Positions 29,504-37,342 of a stretch of 64,000 nucleotides of DNA are shown piece by piece; the first letter of the stretch is position 1; the number at the start of each line of letters is the position of its first letter. This DNA comes from Elusimicrobiota bacterium (GTDB taxonomy: Bacteria; Elusimicrobiota; Elusimicrobia; Elusimicrobiales; UBA9959), in contig JAGVVD010000019.1 of NCBI GenBank assembly GCA_019135865.1, forward strand, positions 1-64,000, written 5' to 3'. The notes beneath the pieces are model-generated. The model worked only from the letters and a program-made list of their open reading frames with translations. It did no database searches and was not told the DNA's origin. The position numbers and the translations under genes are program-made.

Positions 29504-30380
29504 TTTCTCCCGTTCCTTCCGCGGGCGCGGCTTCTTCCGCCTCCGTCCAGTCCTCTTCCGCGGCCGGCGGTTCCCACGGCACCGTCTCCAGCCCGCCGGT
29601 CACGTAAGTGGAGGAGGATCCCACTACCGGCGGGAAACGGCTGTTGCCCAGCCAGTCGAGTATGCGGCGGGCGCTGTAGCGGTTGACCAGTTCCGACCCG
29701 AAACCCCGCGCTTCCACCAGTGTGGTCACGTTCTCCGGGCCGCAGGAAAGCTTCGCTATGTCGTTGAGCAGCTGGAACTCCTTGAACTGCCGTTCCCTGT
29801 TCGCGCCGGCCAGCATGAGAAGGGGTTTCCGCCCGTAGGCGCGCAGGGGGTTCACGACCAGGACGTCGTTGACGTTGAGCACGGGGGAGACGGCGACGAC
29901 CCTGGGTATTTCCTTGTAGATGGCCGCCGTCTTTATGCCGAGATTGGCCCCCAGTATGGACCCGACGATGAAGACGTTCTCGGTGCTCACCGCGCGCGTG
30001 GAAAGGAAGACCAGCGCGCCGTCGACGTCCCTTATCATCTTGTTGTACTCGTTGTCGGAGCCGCCGGAGCGGAAGTTCTTCCAGGTAACGGTGGAGCCCG
30101 AGGGGTCCACGACGCTGCGGCCGTGGCCGCGCAGGTCGGGCGCCAGCCAGCCGTAACCGTAACGCTTCAGCTGCTCCTGGAAGGCCCGCCACTCTGCCGA
30201 GCTGCCCTTGTGGGAATGGAGCAGCAGGGCCACCGGCGCTCCCTCCGCGGGGGCGAGGTAGTCCGCGTGTATCGTCCAGCCGTCGGCCGCCTGGAAGGTC
30301 ACGGCCTCTTCCGCGCGCTGCTGCGCGCGGGCGGCGCCGGCGCAGAGCAGCGCCGCCAGCGTCAGCGGGAGGGCTTTCAT
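29484..30380 (-). CDS. Exported alpha/beta-hydrolase-fold protein, nucleophile apparently replaced
   Basis: 298 residues with a Sec signal (ALPLTLAALLCAGAARAQ). Core strands fit an alpha/beta hydrolase: VALLLHSHKGSSAEW, YGWLAPDLRGHGRS and VFIVGSILGANLGI. In active relatives the third motif is G-x-S-x-G. Here it reads G-S-I-L-G, with Ile at the usual Ser position and a Ser one residue earlier. The DNA at this site is unambiguous. The C terminus is an acidic, Glu/Ala/Pro-rich tail. It may be a pseudo-enzyme or use a shifted Ser. It starts 19 bp after ndk and overlaps murQ by 20 bp. Confidence 0.7.
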   Translation of the reverse strand: MKALPLTLAALLCAGAARAQQRAEEAVTFQAADGWTIHADYLAPAEGAPVALLLHSHKGSSAEWRAFQEQLKRYGYGWLAPDLRGHGRSVVDPSGSTVTWKNFRSGGSDNEYNKMIRDVDGALVFLSTRAVSTENVFIVGSILGANLGIKTAAIYKEIPRVVAVSPVLNVNDVLVVNPLRAYGRKPLLMLAGANRERQFKEFQLLNDIAKLSCGPENVTTLVEARGFGSELVNRYSARRILDWLGNSRFPPVVGSSSTYVTGGLETVPWEPPAAEEDWTEAEEAAPAEGTGENEKNDR

Positions 30381-30399
30381 TCTCCGGTCCCCTCTCCTT

Positions 30400-30876
30400 T
30401 CAGGATAGGACCTCCCCGGGTCCGAACCAGATCCCTATCTCGCGCTCCGCCTCCTCGACGTTGCCCGAGGCGTGCACGACGTTCTCGTAGTAGCCGTGTT
30501 TGCGGCAGACGCGGCCGAAGGCGCCGCGTATGGTGTCGGGCGAGGCGTCCTCCGGGTTGGTCGCGCCGACGGCCCGGCGTACGGCCTGGACGGCGTTCTC
30601 GCCCCGGTACACGAGGGCGAGGACCCGGCGCCTGGGATCGCCGTGATGATCGCCCTTGATGAAGCTTATCAGGCGCTCGAAGAAGGCCTTGTCCTTGAAG
30701 GGGCCGACCCCTTCCAGCAGCGCATAGTGTTCGCGGGCGAGGGCGTCGGTCACCGAGACCAGCCTGGCGCCGACGAGCTCCATGTGCGTGTTCTCGAGCC
30801 TGTCTATGGCCAGTCCCGCGAGGTGGCGCTGCATCCCGTCGGGCTTTATCAGTACCAGCGTCCTTTCGATCGGCAT
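30400..30876 (-). CDS. ndk: Nucleoside diphosphate kinase
   Basis: 158 residues. RTLVLIKPDGMQRHLAG opens the ferredoxin-like core. The phosphorylated His is in NVVHASGNVEEAEREIGIWF, and RVLALVYRGENAVQAVRRAVG is the Kpn-type region. The enzyme balances NTP and dNTP pools. It is slightly longer than the 140-residue norm because of inserted residues around SFIKGDHHGDP. It heads the long minus-strand operon that ends with nrfA. A TAGAAT -10 box lies 36 bp upstream of the ATG. Confidence 0.95.
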   Translation of the reverse strand: MPIERTLVLIKPDGMQRHLAGLAIDRLENTHMELVGARLVSVTDALAREHYALLEGVGPFKDKAFFERLISFIKGDHHGDPRRRVLALVYRGENAVQAVRRAVGATNPEDASPDTIRGAFGRVCRKHGYYENVVHASGNVEEAEREIGIWFGPGEVLS

Positions 30877-30912
30877 CGTCGCTGTCTCCTTGGGGGCGTT
30901 TCCAGCGGTTAG

Positions 30913-30918
30913 ATTCTA
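30913..30918 (-). promoter_or_regulatory. Probable -10 box of the ndk-nrfA operon
   Basis: TAGAAT on the minus strand in the short divergent intergenic region, 36 bp before the ndk ATG. The -35 is poorly defined. Confidence 0.4.
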
Positions 30919-30949
30919 CATATTTTAACGCCGTGTGACTAAGTTGACA

Positions 30950-30978
30950 TTGATTCGGCCGGGGCGCCGTGATAGAAT
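30950..30978 (+). promoter_or_regulatory. Sigma-70-type promoter for the gene at 30993
   Basis: TTGATT (30950-30955), a 17-base spacer and TAGAAT (30973-30978). A purine-rich GGGGGGG tract follows at 30984-30990, just before the ATG, so the leader is very short. A TTGACA at 30944 is misplaced for this -10. Confidence 0.6.
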
Positions 30979-30992
30979 ATCCCGGGGGGGAT

Positions 30993-31694
30993 ATGGACGA
31001 CAGAGAGTTCCTGCGCGGGCGCTGCCGCGAGCTCATAAAGAGCGCGCAGCGCCTGAAGGACGATTTCGACGCCTGCTACCAGTATACCTGGTTCAGGTTC
31101 TCGCCTTTCAACCCGGACTACGCGCGCTGGAAGAAGGACGTGCGCGACACGCTCGTGCGCGCTTTCGGCGCCAACAGCGCCCGCGTGATGGAACTGGACC
31201 GCTGCGAACGCGTTTACGCCCGGCCGGCTCCCGGCACGCTCTTCGACCGTTATCTGGACTCCCTCAGGGACGCCGTTTCCGCTCTCGAGTCCTCCGCGCC
31301 CGGCCCCGCCCCCGCGCCGGCCGCTCCGCAGGTCTCCGACCGGGTCTCTTTCCGGGCCATCTCCCGCGACCTCCTCGCCCGCGCGGCCGGGCTGCGCGAG
31401 GAGGGGAAGTTCCTGTCCTCCGCCGTCATGTGCGGCGCCGTGCTCGAGAACGCGCTGCGCCGGCTCTGCGAGTTCGAAGGGCTCGCCGCGCGGACGAAGT
31501 CCTCCGATCTTCCCGGGCTGTGCGAGGCCCTGCTGCTCAAGGGCGCGCTCGACCGCGAGGAGCACCGGCAGCTGCTGCTCAAGTTCGGTCTCAAGAAGCT
31601 GGCCGAGCACTGCTACTCCGAGAAGCTGAACTCCGACAATGTCGGCGAGATGCTGGAGTGGACCGGGACTTTCCTCGACCGCAGGTTCCACTGA
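30993..31694 (+). CDS. Hypothetical protein
   Basis: 233 residues from the ATG at 30993. The GTG at 30969 would overlap the -10 box and is rejected. No signal peptide or membrane segment is seen. An N-terminal helical domain (CRELIKSAQRLKDDFDACYQ, then WFRFSPFNPDYARWKKDVRD) is joined by a Pro/Ala-rich linker (about 111-122) to a second helical domain (RAISRDLLARAAGLREEGKF through LDRRFH). The second part contains SSAVMCGAVLENALRRLCE, which resembles helical DUF4145- or HEPN-like proteins only loosely. Its own promoter and divergent orientation suggest it is regulated alone. Function unknown. Confidence 0.65.
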   Translation: MDDREFLRGRCRELIKSAQRLKDDFDACYQYTWFRFSPFNPDYARWKKDVRDTLVRAFGANSARVMELDRCERVYARPAPGTLFDRYLDSLRDAVSALESSAPGPAPAPAAPQVSDRVSFRAISRDLLARAAGLREEGKFLSSAVMCGAVLENALRRLCEFEGLAARTKSSDLPGLCEALLLKGALDREEHRQLLLKFGLKKLAEHCYSEKLNSDNVGEMLEWTGTFLDRRFH

Positions 31695-31727
31695 CCTCCC
31701 CGGCCGGCCCGCTTGCCTCCCTAATAA

Positions 31728-31961
31728 TATAATTGTAAAATCAGACCTTGAACCCGGCCGGCGGCCGGGCCGCGGCCTAAGTCCCCGGCGGAGCGGCCGG
31801 AGAAGGCCGCTGCGCGGATTATCGGAGGTGAGGCCCGCCCTCCGGAGCGGCTTCCGGTGGAAGCCGCGTGCGGGCCGCAAGACCGCAGGCGATTCCCTGC
31901 GTAAGCGGGAATCGCCGAGGTGTGGCCGGAGAAAGCCGCTATGCGGCTTATCGGAGGTAAG
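31728..31961 (+). promoter_or_regulatory. Structured leader with duplicated Shine-Dalgarno module upstream of the response regulator
   Basis: The 267-bp gap 31695-31961 holds a perfect TATAAT at 31728-31733. It also holds three hairpins: around 31754-31771; GCGGCTTCCGGTGGAAGCCGC near 31848; and a 10-bp perfect stem GGCGATTCCC/GGGAATCGCC near 31890-31918. A repeat of about 38 bp occurs twice in the same orientation (about 31795-31832 and 31924-31961). Each copy contains GCCGGAGAA, a GCCGCT...GCGG hairpin and TATCGGAGGT. The second copy supplies the ribosome binding site of the response regulator. The first copy is followed by no start codon. Confidence 0.55.
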
Positions 31962-32345
31962 ATGTCCAAGGTTATGGTGGTGGACGACGAAAAAGACGTC
32001 GTTTACCTTATCAAGGTCCTGATGGAGAGGGAGAAGTTCGAGGTGCTCGAGGCCTACAACGGCCTGGAGGCCTACAACAAGCTCACCGAGGACGGGCCCA
32101 ACAAGGTCCTGCCCGACGTGATCATCCTCGATATCATGATGCCCGAGATGGACGGCTATACCTTCCAGTCCAAACTGCAGGAACTCGACGGCCTCAGGGA
32201 CATCCCGATAGTCATACTGACCGCCAAAGGCCAGATGAAGGACCTCTTCGAACTTTCCTCGAACATCTTCGCTTTCGTGGAGAAGCCTTTCGAGCCCAAG
32301 AACCTCGTAAAGATCGTGCGCGACGCGCTGGTTCCCGGACGATGA
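31962..32345 (+). CDS. Single-domain response regulator
   Basis: 127 residues from the ATG after GGAGGTAAG; longer frames upstream run through the leader repeat and were excluded. It is a complete receiver: acidic pair VVDDEKDVVY, phosphorylated Asp in VIILDIMMPEMDGY, switch Thr in IVILTAKGQ and Lys in AFVEKPFEP. There is no output domain, so it works by protein contact, as CheY- or Spo0F-like proteins do. The two histidine kinases in the window are possible partners but not adjacent. Its stop overlaps the lysS start (ATGA), so receiver and tRNA synthetase synthesis are coupled. Confidence 0.93.
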   Translation: MSKVMVVDDEKDVVYLIKVLMEREKFEVLEAYNGLEAYNKLTEDGPNKVLPDVIILDIMMPEMDGYTFQSKLQELDGLRDIPIVILTAKGQMKDLFELSSNIFAFVEKPFEPKNLVKIVRDALVPGR

Positions 32346-33823
32346 GCGGCAACACACTCCAGGAGATAGTCGGCCACAACTACGGCAAGATCAAGGCCCT
32401 CCGCGAGCAGGGGATAGACCCCTACCCGCGCCGTTTCCAGGTGACCCATTCCGCGGCCGAGGCGCTGAAGCAGCCCGCGGACGCGCGGGTGCGCTGCGCC
32501 GGCCGCGTGGTGCTGCTGCGCCTCATGGGAAAGGCCGCCTTCGCCCATATCAAGGACGGCAGCGGCAAGATACAGATCTACGTCAAGAAGGACGCCGTCG
32601 GCGAGAAGGACTACGAGACCTTCAAGAAGTTCGTCGGCGTCGGGGATTTTCTGGGCGTGGAAGGGAAACTTTTCGTCACAAAGACCGGCGAGCTGACCGT
32701 CGCCGTCGACAAGCTGACCATCCTTTCCAAGTCCGTGCGGCCCCTGCCGGAGAAGTGGCACGGCCTGACCGACCCCGAGACCCGCTACCGCGAGCGCTCG
32801 CTGGACCTCATCTCCAACGACGAGGTCAGGCGGATCTTCGTCAACCGCGCCCGGATAGTTTCCGCGGTGCGCCAGATCCTCGACGGCGACGGCTACCTCG
32901 AGGTCGAGACGCCGGTGCTGTGCGCGCAGGCCGGCGGCGCCTCCGCGCGGCCGTTCGTCACCTTCCACAACGTCTACAAGAACGAGCTCTACATGCGCAT
33001 CGCCACCGAACTGCCGCTCAAGAAGCTCATCATCGGCGGTTTCGACGGCGTCTACGAGATCGGCCGCATCTTCCGCAACGAGGGCGTGGACACCAGCCAC
33101 AACCCCGAGTTCACCTCGCTGGAGGCCTACAAGGCCTACGGCGACTACAACACCATGGCCGAGCTGGCCGAGAAGATCTTCGCCCGCTGCTCCGAGCTGA
33201 CCGGCGTCGCCGAAGTGGACTACAACGGGATGAAGATAAACCTCAGGCCCCCGTTCCGCCGGGTCTACCTGCCGGAGCTCTGGAAGGAGAGGACCGGGCG
33301 CGACATACACGAGGTGCTCAGCGGCAAGTCCTTCGACCGCGAAGCGCTGCGCGCGCTGGCCCGCGAGAAGGGGATAGGCTTCTCCGACGACACGCCCTCG
33401 GCCAAGATCTTCGACCGGATGTTCGAGACCCTGATACAGGCGGACCTCGAACAGCCCACCTTCGTCATGGACCACCCGACGGCCATCACGCCGCTGGCCA
33501 AGTGCAAGGAAGGGGACGAGTCCATAGTCGAGCGTTTCGAGCTCTTCGTCGCGAAGATGGAGCTCGCCAACGCCTATACCGAGCTCAACGACCCGGAGGA
33601 CCAGAAGGACCGGCTCCTCGAGCAGGTCCGCCAGCGCAGCGAGGAGAAGAACGCCGAGGCCGACGTGCTCGACAAGGACTTCATCGAGGCGATGGAGTAC
33701 GGCATGCCCCCGACGGGAGGCATCGGCATCGGGATAGACCGCCTGGCCATGCTGTTCTCCGGCAAGCCCTCGATCCGGGAAGTGATACTCTTCCCGCTGC
33801 TCAAGCCCGGCGATCAGCAGTAG
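32342..33823 (+). CDS. lysS: Lysyl-tRNA synthetase, class II
   Basis: 493 residues, standard length. The N-terminal OB-fold anticodon-binding domain (VRCAGRVVLLRLMGKAAFAH, KIQIYVKKD) is followed by the class II catalytic core: motif 1 region (RYRERSLDLISNDEVRRIF), motif 2 (FRNEGVDTSHNPEFTSLEAY) and motif 3 (PTGGIGIGIDRLAMLFSG). It charges tRNA-Lys. It is translated from an ATG overlapping the response regulator stop. Confidence 0.97.
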   Translation: MSGNTLQEIVGHNYGKIKALREQGIDPYPRRFQVTHSAAEALKQPADARVRCAGRVVLLRLMGKAAFAHIKDGSGKIQIYVKKDAVGEKDYETFKKFVGVGDFLGVEGKLFVTKTGELTVAVDKLTILSKSVRPLPEKWHGLTDPETRYRERSLDLISNDEVRRIFVNRARIVSAVRQILDGDGYLEVETPVLCAQAGGASARPFVTFHNVYKNELYMRIATELPLKKLIIGGFDGVYEIGRIFRNEGVDTSHNPEFTSLEAYKAYGDYNTMAELAEKIFARCSELTGVAEVDYNGMKINLRPPFRRVYLPELWKERTGRDIHEVLSGKSFDREALRALAREKGIGFSDDTPSAKIFDRMFETLIQADLEQPTFVMDHPTAITPLAKCKEGDESIVERFELFVAKMELANAYTELNDPEDQKDRLLEQVRQRSEEKNAEADVLDKDFIEAMEYGMPPTGGIGIGIDRLAMLFSGKPSIREVILFPLLKPGDQQ

Positions 33824-33871
33824 CCGCCCGCCCCGCTGCGGCGTACCGGCGCGGGTTCTTTCGTGCGACAT

Positions 33872-35095
33872 ATGGCCCCAGAGACGTTCATCGCCCTCCG
33901 TTACCTCAGCGCCAAGCGCAAGGGGCTCTTCTCCGTGGTCACCACCCTCATCGGCGTGGCCGGCGTGGCCCTGGGCGTCGCCGCCCTCATCGTCACGCTG
34001 TCCATCATGGACGGGTTCCAGACCGACATACGCCGCAAGATCATAGACGCGCAGGCCCATATCGTGGTCTACGGGCAGATGCGCCCCGGCGACGGGGAGC
34101 GCGCCGCCGCCAGGATCGCCGCCGCGCCCGGAGTGACGGCGGTCTCGCCCTTCGCGCTCGGACAGGGGATAATCACCTTCGACGACCGCTCCACCGGGGC
34201 CGTGGTCAGGGGCGTGGACCCGGCCGCCGAGGCCCGGGTCAATTCGCTCAAGGACTCGCTGGTGCGCGGTTCCTGGGACGGCCTCGCGCCGGCCGCCGGC
34301 GGCGTCCCCGGCATCGTGCTCGGCGAGGAACTGGCCAAGAACCTCGGCGCCTGGACCGGCGACGAAGTGATACTGGTCTCGCCGCGCTCGGCCGAGTCGG
34401 GCCTGGGGCTGCTGCCGCGCATGAAGAAGTTCCGCGTCGCCGGGCTCTCCCGCACGGGCTACTACGAATACGACAATACCATGGCCTATTGCGGCCTGAA
34501 AGAGGCTTCGGAGTTCTTCGGCATGCAGGGGGAGCCCAACGGCTTCAGCGTCAGGCTCGAGGACCTGGACCTGGCGCCGGCGGCCGCGGAGGGCCTGCGG
34601 ACTTCCCTGGGCTTCCCGTTCACGGTCAGGACCTACGCCGACATGAACCGCACCCTTTTCGCCGCGCTGAAGCTGGAGAAGTTCGTCATGTCGCTGGTGC
34701 TGGCGCTCATCATACTGGTGGCGACCTTCACCATAGCCTCCAACCTGCTGATGATGACGGTCGAGAAGATGCGCGACATAGGCATCCTGCGCGCCATGGG
34801 CGCCGGCCCGGGACTGGTGCGGCGCGTCTTCCTGCTCGAAGGGGCCATGATCGGCCTGGCCGGCACGCTGCTCGGCGTCCTGCTGGGCGTGGGCATCTCC
34901 CTCTTCATAGGGCATTACCCCGTCATAGAACTCCCTTCGGACATCTATTACGTCACCAGGGTGCCCGTGAAGCTGGACGCGCTGGACATACTCCTCACCG
35001 CGCTGGCCAGTTTCGGCCTCTGCTCGCTCAGCGCGCTCTACCCGGCCTCGCGCGCCGCGAAACTGGACCCCGTGGACGCGATACGCTATGGATAG
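33872..35095 (+). CDS. lolC: LolC/LolE-type ABC permease
   Basis: 407 residues from the ATG at 33872; a GTG 9 bp earlier is also possible, and neither has a clear ribosome binding site. The start FIALRYLSAKRKGLFSVVTT leads into the first helix (LIGVAGVALGVAALIVTLSI) and the family motif MDGFQTDIRRKI. A periplasmic MacB-like domain is followed by three helices, the FtsX loop MRDIGILRAMGAG and a C-terminal PASRAAKLDPVDAIRYG. The four-helix topology is that of LolC/E, which extracts lipoproteins from the inner membrane. A single permease gene suggests a homodimer (LolF-like). This fits the many lipoproteins encoded nearby. Confidence 0.9.
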   Translation: MAPETFIALRYLSAKRKGLFSVVTTLIGVAGVALGVAALIVTLSIMDGFQTDIRRKIIDAQAHIVVYGQMRPGDGERAAARIAAAPGVTAVSPFALGQGIITFDDRSTGAVVRGVDPAAEARVNSLKDSLVRGSWDGLAPAAGGVPGIVLGEELAKNLGAWTGDEVILVSPRSAESGLGLLPRMKKFRVAGLSRTGYYEYDNTMAYCGLKEASEFFGMQGEPNGFSVRLEDLDLAPAAAEGLRTSLGFPFTVRTYADMNRTLFAALKLEKFVMSLVLALIILVATFTIASNLLMMTVEKMRDIGILRAMGAGPGLVRRVFLLEGAMIGLAGTLLGVLLGVGISLFIGHYPVIELPSDIYYVTRVPVKLDALDILLTALASFGLCSLSALYPASRAAKLDPVDAIRYG

Positions 35096-35759
35096 GATCG
35101 TAGAACTCGAGAGCGTCAGCAAGAGCTACACCCAGGGCCGCGAGCAGCTGCTGGTCCTGGAAGAGGTGGACATGCACATCCGCCGCGGCGAGTTCGTGGC
35201 GCTGACCGGGCCGTCCGGTTCGGGCAAGTCCACGCTGCTGCATCTCATCGGCCTGCTCGACGATTCCTTCAGCGGGACGCTGCGCGTCTTCGGCCGCGGC
35301 GCCGGCTCGCTGGACGAGGCGGAGCGCTCGGCGCTGCGCCGGGACAAGCTCGGTTTCGTCTTCCAGTTCGACTCGCTGCTGCCCGAGTTCACCGTGCTCG
35401 AGAACATCGACATGCCCGCGCGGCTGGCCGGCCGTCCCGACCCGGCCAAAGCCCTGGCGCTGCTCGAGCGCTTCGGCCTGGCCGAGATAGCCGGCAAGCT
35501 CCCCATGGAGATCTCGGGCGGGGAGAAGCAGCGCGCCGCCATCCTGCGCGGACTCCGCAATTCGCCGGAACTCCTCATCGCCGACGAGCCGACCGGCAAC
35601 CTGGACCGCCATAACGCGAAGATAGTGCTGGACGATCTCAGGGACATCGGCGCGAAGGGGACCGCCGTGCTGATGGTCACCCATAACGAGGAGGCCGCCC
35701 GCTGCGCGTCCAGGACCCTGCGGCTGGAAGGCGGAAAGCTTTCCGAGGTGCCGCGCTGA
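35088..35759 (+). CDS. lolD: LolD-type ABC ATPase
   Basis: 223 residues. Walker A GPSGSGKSTLLH, Q-loop FVFQFDSLLPEFTVLEN, signature ISGGEKQRAAILR, Walker B LLIADEPTGNLD and the H-loop VTHNEEAA are all intact. It overlaps the permease gene by 8 bp, so the pair is one lipoprotein-release transporter. The stop overlaps the next start (TGATG). Confidence 0.95.
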   Translation: MDRIVELESVSKSYTQGREQLLVLEEVDMHIRRGEFVALTGPSGSGKSTLLHLIGLLDDSFSGTLRVFGRGAGSLDEAERSALRRDKLGFVFQFDSLLPEFTVLENIDMPARLAGRPDPAKALALLERFGLAEIAGKLPMEISGGEKQRAAILRGLRNSPELLIADEPTGNLDRHNAKIVLDDLRDIGAKGTAVLMVTHNEEAARCASRTLRLEGGKLSEVPR

Positions 35760-36256
35760 TGCTCTGCCAGGACTGCCGCAAGGCCCAGGCTACCGTCTTC
35801 CTTAAGGCCGCGATAAACAACAAGGTCACCGAGATGCACCTCTGCGCCGCCTGCGCCCTCAAGCGCAGCGAGAGGAACGCGGGGGAGCACGAACCGCACG
35901 GCCTGGGCCCGATGGGCGGTTTCGTCAAGGAACTGCTGCCCAGCGAGCGCAGGCCGCTGGCCTGCGGCGAATGCGGCCTCAAGTACGCCGAGTTCCGCGA
36001 GAGCGGGCGGCTGGGCTGCCCTTCCTGCTACGGGTATTTCGGCGCGCAGCTGCGCGAGCTGCTCTCCCGCATCCACGGCTCCTCTTCCCACGCCGGCCGC
36101 AGGTACCGCGACAGTCTGTCCGAACTCCCGGAGCGGGAGAGGGGGGAGAAACTGGAGGCGCTGCGGGCCGCCCTCAAGGCCGCCGTCGCCCGCGAGGATT
36201 TCGAGGCCGCGGCCAGGCTGCGCGACGCCATCAAGGGGCTGGACGATGGCCGCTAA
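35759..36256 (+). CDS. mcsA: McsA, zinc-binding activator of the arginine kinase
   Basis: 165 residues. Cys pairs CQDCRKA and CAACALK at the N terminus and CGECGLK and CPSCYGYF in the middle form two treble-clef or zinc-ribbon sites. The C terminus carries a UVR motif (LRAALKAAVAREDFEAAARL). This is the McsA architecture. In Bacillus subtilis McsA activates the kinase McsB and delivers substrates to ClpCP. It overlaps mcsB by 11 bp. No CtsR repressor or ClpC gene is adjacent, unlike in Firmicutes. Confidence 0.92.
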   Translation: MLCQDCRKAQATVFLKAAINNKVTEMHLCAACALKRSERNAGEHEPHGLGPMGGFVKELLPSERRPLACGECGLKYAEFRESGRLGCPSCYGYFGAQLRELLSRIHGSSSHAGRRYRDSLSELPERERGEKLEALRAALKAAVAREDFEAAARLRDAIKGLDDGR

Positions 36257-37301
36257 ATTCCTTTCCTGGTTCCGGGACAGGATAAACTGGGCCTCCGCTT
36301 CCGGGGACTGGCCGGACATCGTCTTCTCCACCCGCGTGCGTTTCGCCCGCAACCTGCACGGCTTCCCGTTCCCCGGCAGGGCCTCCAGGCAGTCCCAGGC
36401 CGAGCTGAGGCGCCGGGCTCTGGAGGCGGTCAAGTCCTCCCGTCTCTTCCCGCGCGCGAAAGAGGCGGCCCTCGAGGACCTTTCCCCGCTGGAGAAGCGC
36501 TTCCTGGTGGAACGCCGCCATATTTCCCATAACCTCGCTTCGGCCTCCGGCGCGCAGGCCGTCGTGATAGCCGCGGACGAGACGCTCTCGGCGATGATAA
36601 ACGAGGAGGATCACCTGCGGCTGCAGGCCATCCTGCCCGGCTTTTCCGTGGAGAAATGCCTGGAGCTCGCCTCTTCGGCGGAGACCGGCCTGGGGGAACT
36701 GCTGCCTTACGCCTACGGTTCGGAGTTCGGTTTCCTCACGGCCTGCCCGACCAATACCGGCACCGGCATGCGCGTCTCCTGCATGGTCCACCTGCCGGCC
36801 CTCGGCCGCGCCGGCCGCCTGGGCGGCGTGCTCGAAAGCCTCTCCCATCTCGGGGTCACGGCCAGGGGCATGTACGGCGAGGGGACTTACGTCCTGGGCG
36901 ACCTCTACCAGATCTCCAATTCCGTCTGTCTGGGACGGAGCGAGGAGGAGTTCGCCGAGAACGTGCGCGGGGTGATACGCAACCTGATAAATTTCGAGAT
37001 AAAGGCCCGCGAGGACCTGCTGCGCCCCGCGCTGCGCCTCAAGACCGAGGACGCCGTTCACCGCTCCCGCGCGCTGCTCTCCGCCGCCCGGCTGATGAGC
37101 TACGAGGAGTTCATGCAGAACGCCTCGCTGGCCCGCATGGGCCTGGCGATGGGGCTGCGCCTGGGCCTGGACCTGGACGGCCTGAACCAGCTGACCATAC
37201 AGGCCCAGCCCGCGCATCTTTCCGCCCGGGCGGGCAGGGAACTGCCGCCGGGCCGCAGGGACGAGGCGAGGGCGGAGTTCGTCCGCTCGCGGCTGGGCTG
37301 A
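36246..37301 (+). CDS. mcsB: Protein arginine kinase McsB
   Basis: 351 residues, the family length. The ATP:guanido phosphotransferase fold is seen in DIVFSTRVRFARNLHGFPFP, the loop around INEEDHLRLQAI and FGFLTACPTNTGTGMRVSCM. The C-terminal part (AGRELPPGRRDEARAEFVR) matches the McsB-specific phospho-arginine sensing region. McsB phosphorylates Arg residues and marks proteins for degradation by ClpCP. Together with mcsA it forms a two-gene unit directly downstream of lolD. Confidence 0.95.
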   Translation: MAAKFLSWFRDRINWASASGDWPDIVFSTRVRFARNLHGFPFPGRASRQSQAELRRRALEAVKSSRLFPRAKEAALEDLSPLEKRFLVERRHISHNLASASGAQAVVIAADETLSAMINEEDHLRLQAILPGFSVEKCLELASSAETGLGELLPYAYGSEFGFLTACPTNTGTGMRVSCMVHLPALGRAGRLGGVLESLSHLGVTARGMYGEGTYVLGDLYQISNSVCLGRSEEEFAENVRGVIRNLINFEIKAREDLLRPALRLKTEDAVHRSRALLSAARLMSYEEFMQNASLARMGLAMGLRLGLDLDGLNQLTIQAQPAHLSARAGRELPPGRRDEARAEFVRSRLG

Positions 37302-37342
37302 CCCGGTCCGTTCCCGGGCCGGCGCGGACTAAGGAGACAGGA

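Noticed and set aside
30944-30949. TTGACA as -35 of the 30993 gene
   Set aside because: The spacing to TAGAAT is 23 bp. TTGATT at 30950 gives the proper 17 bp.
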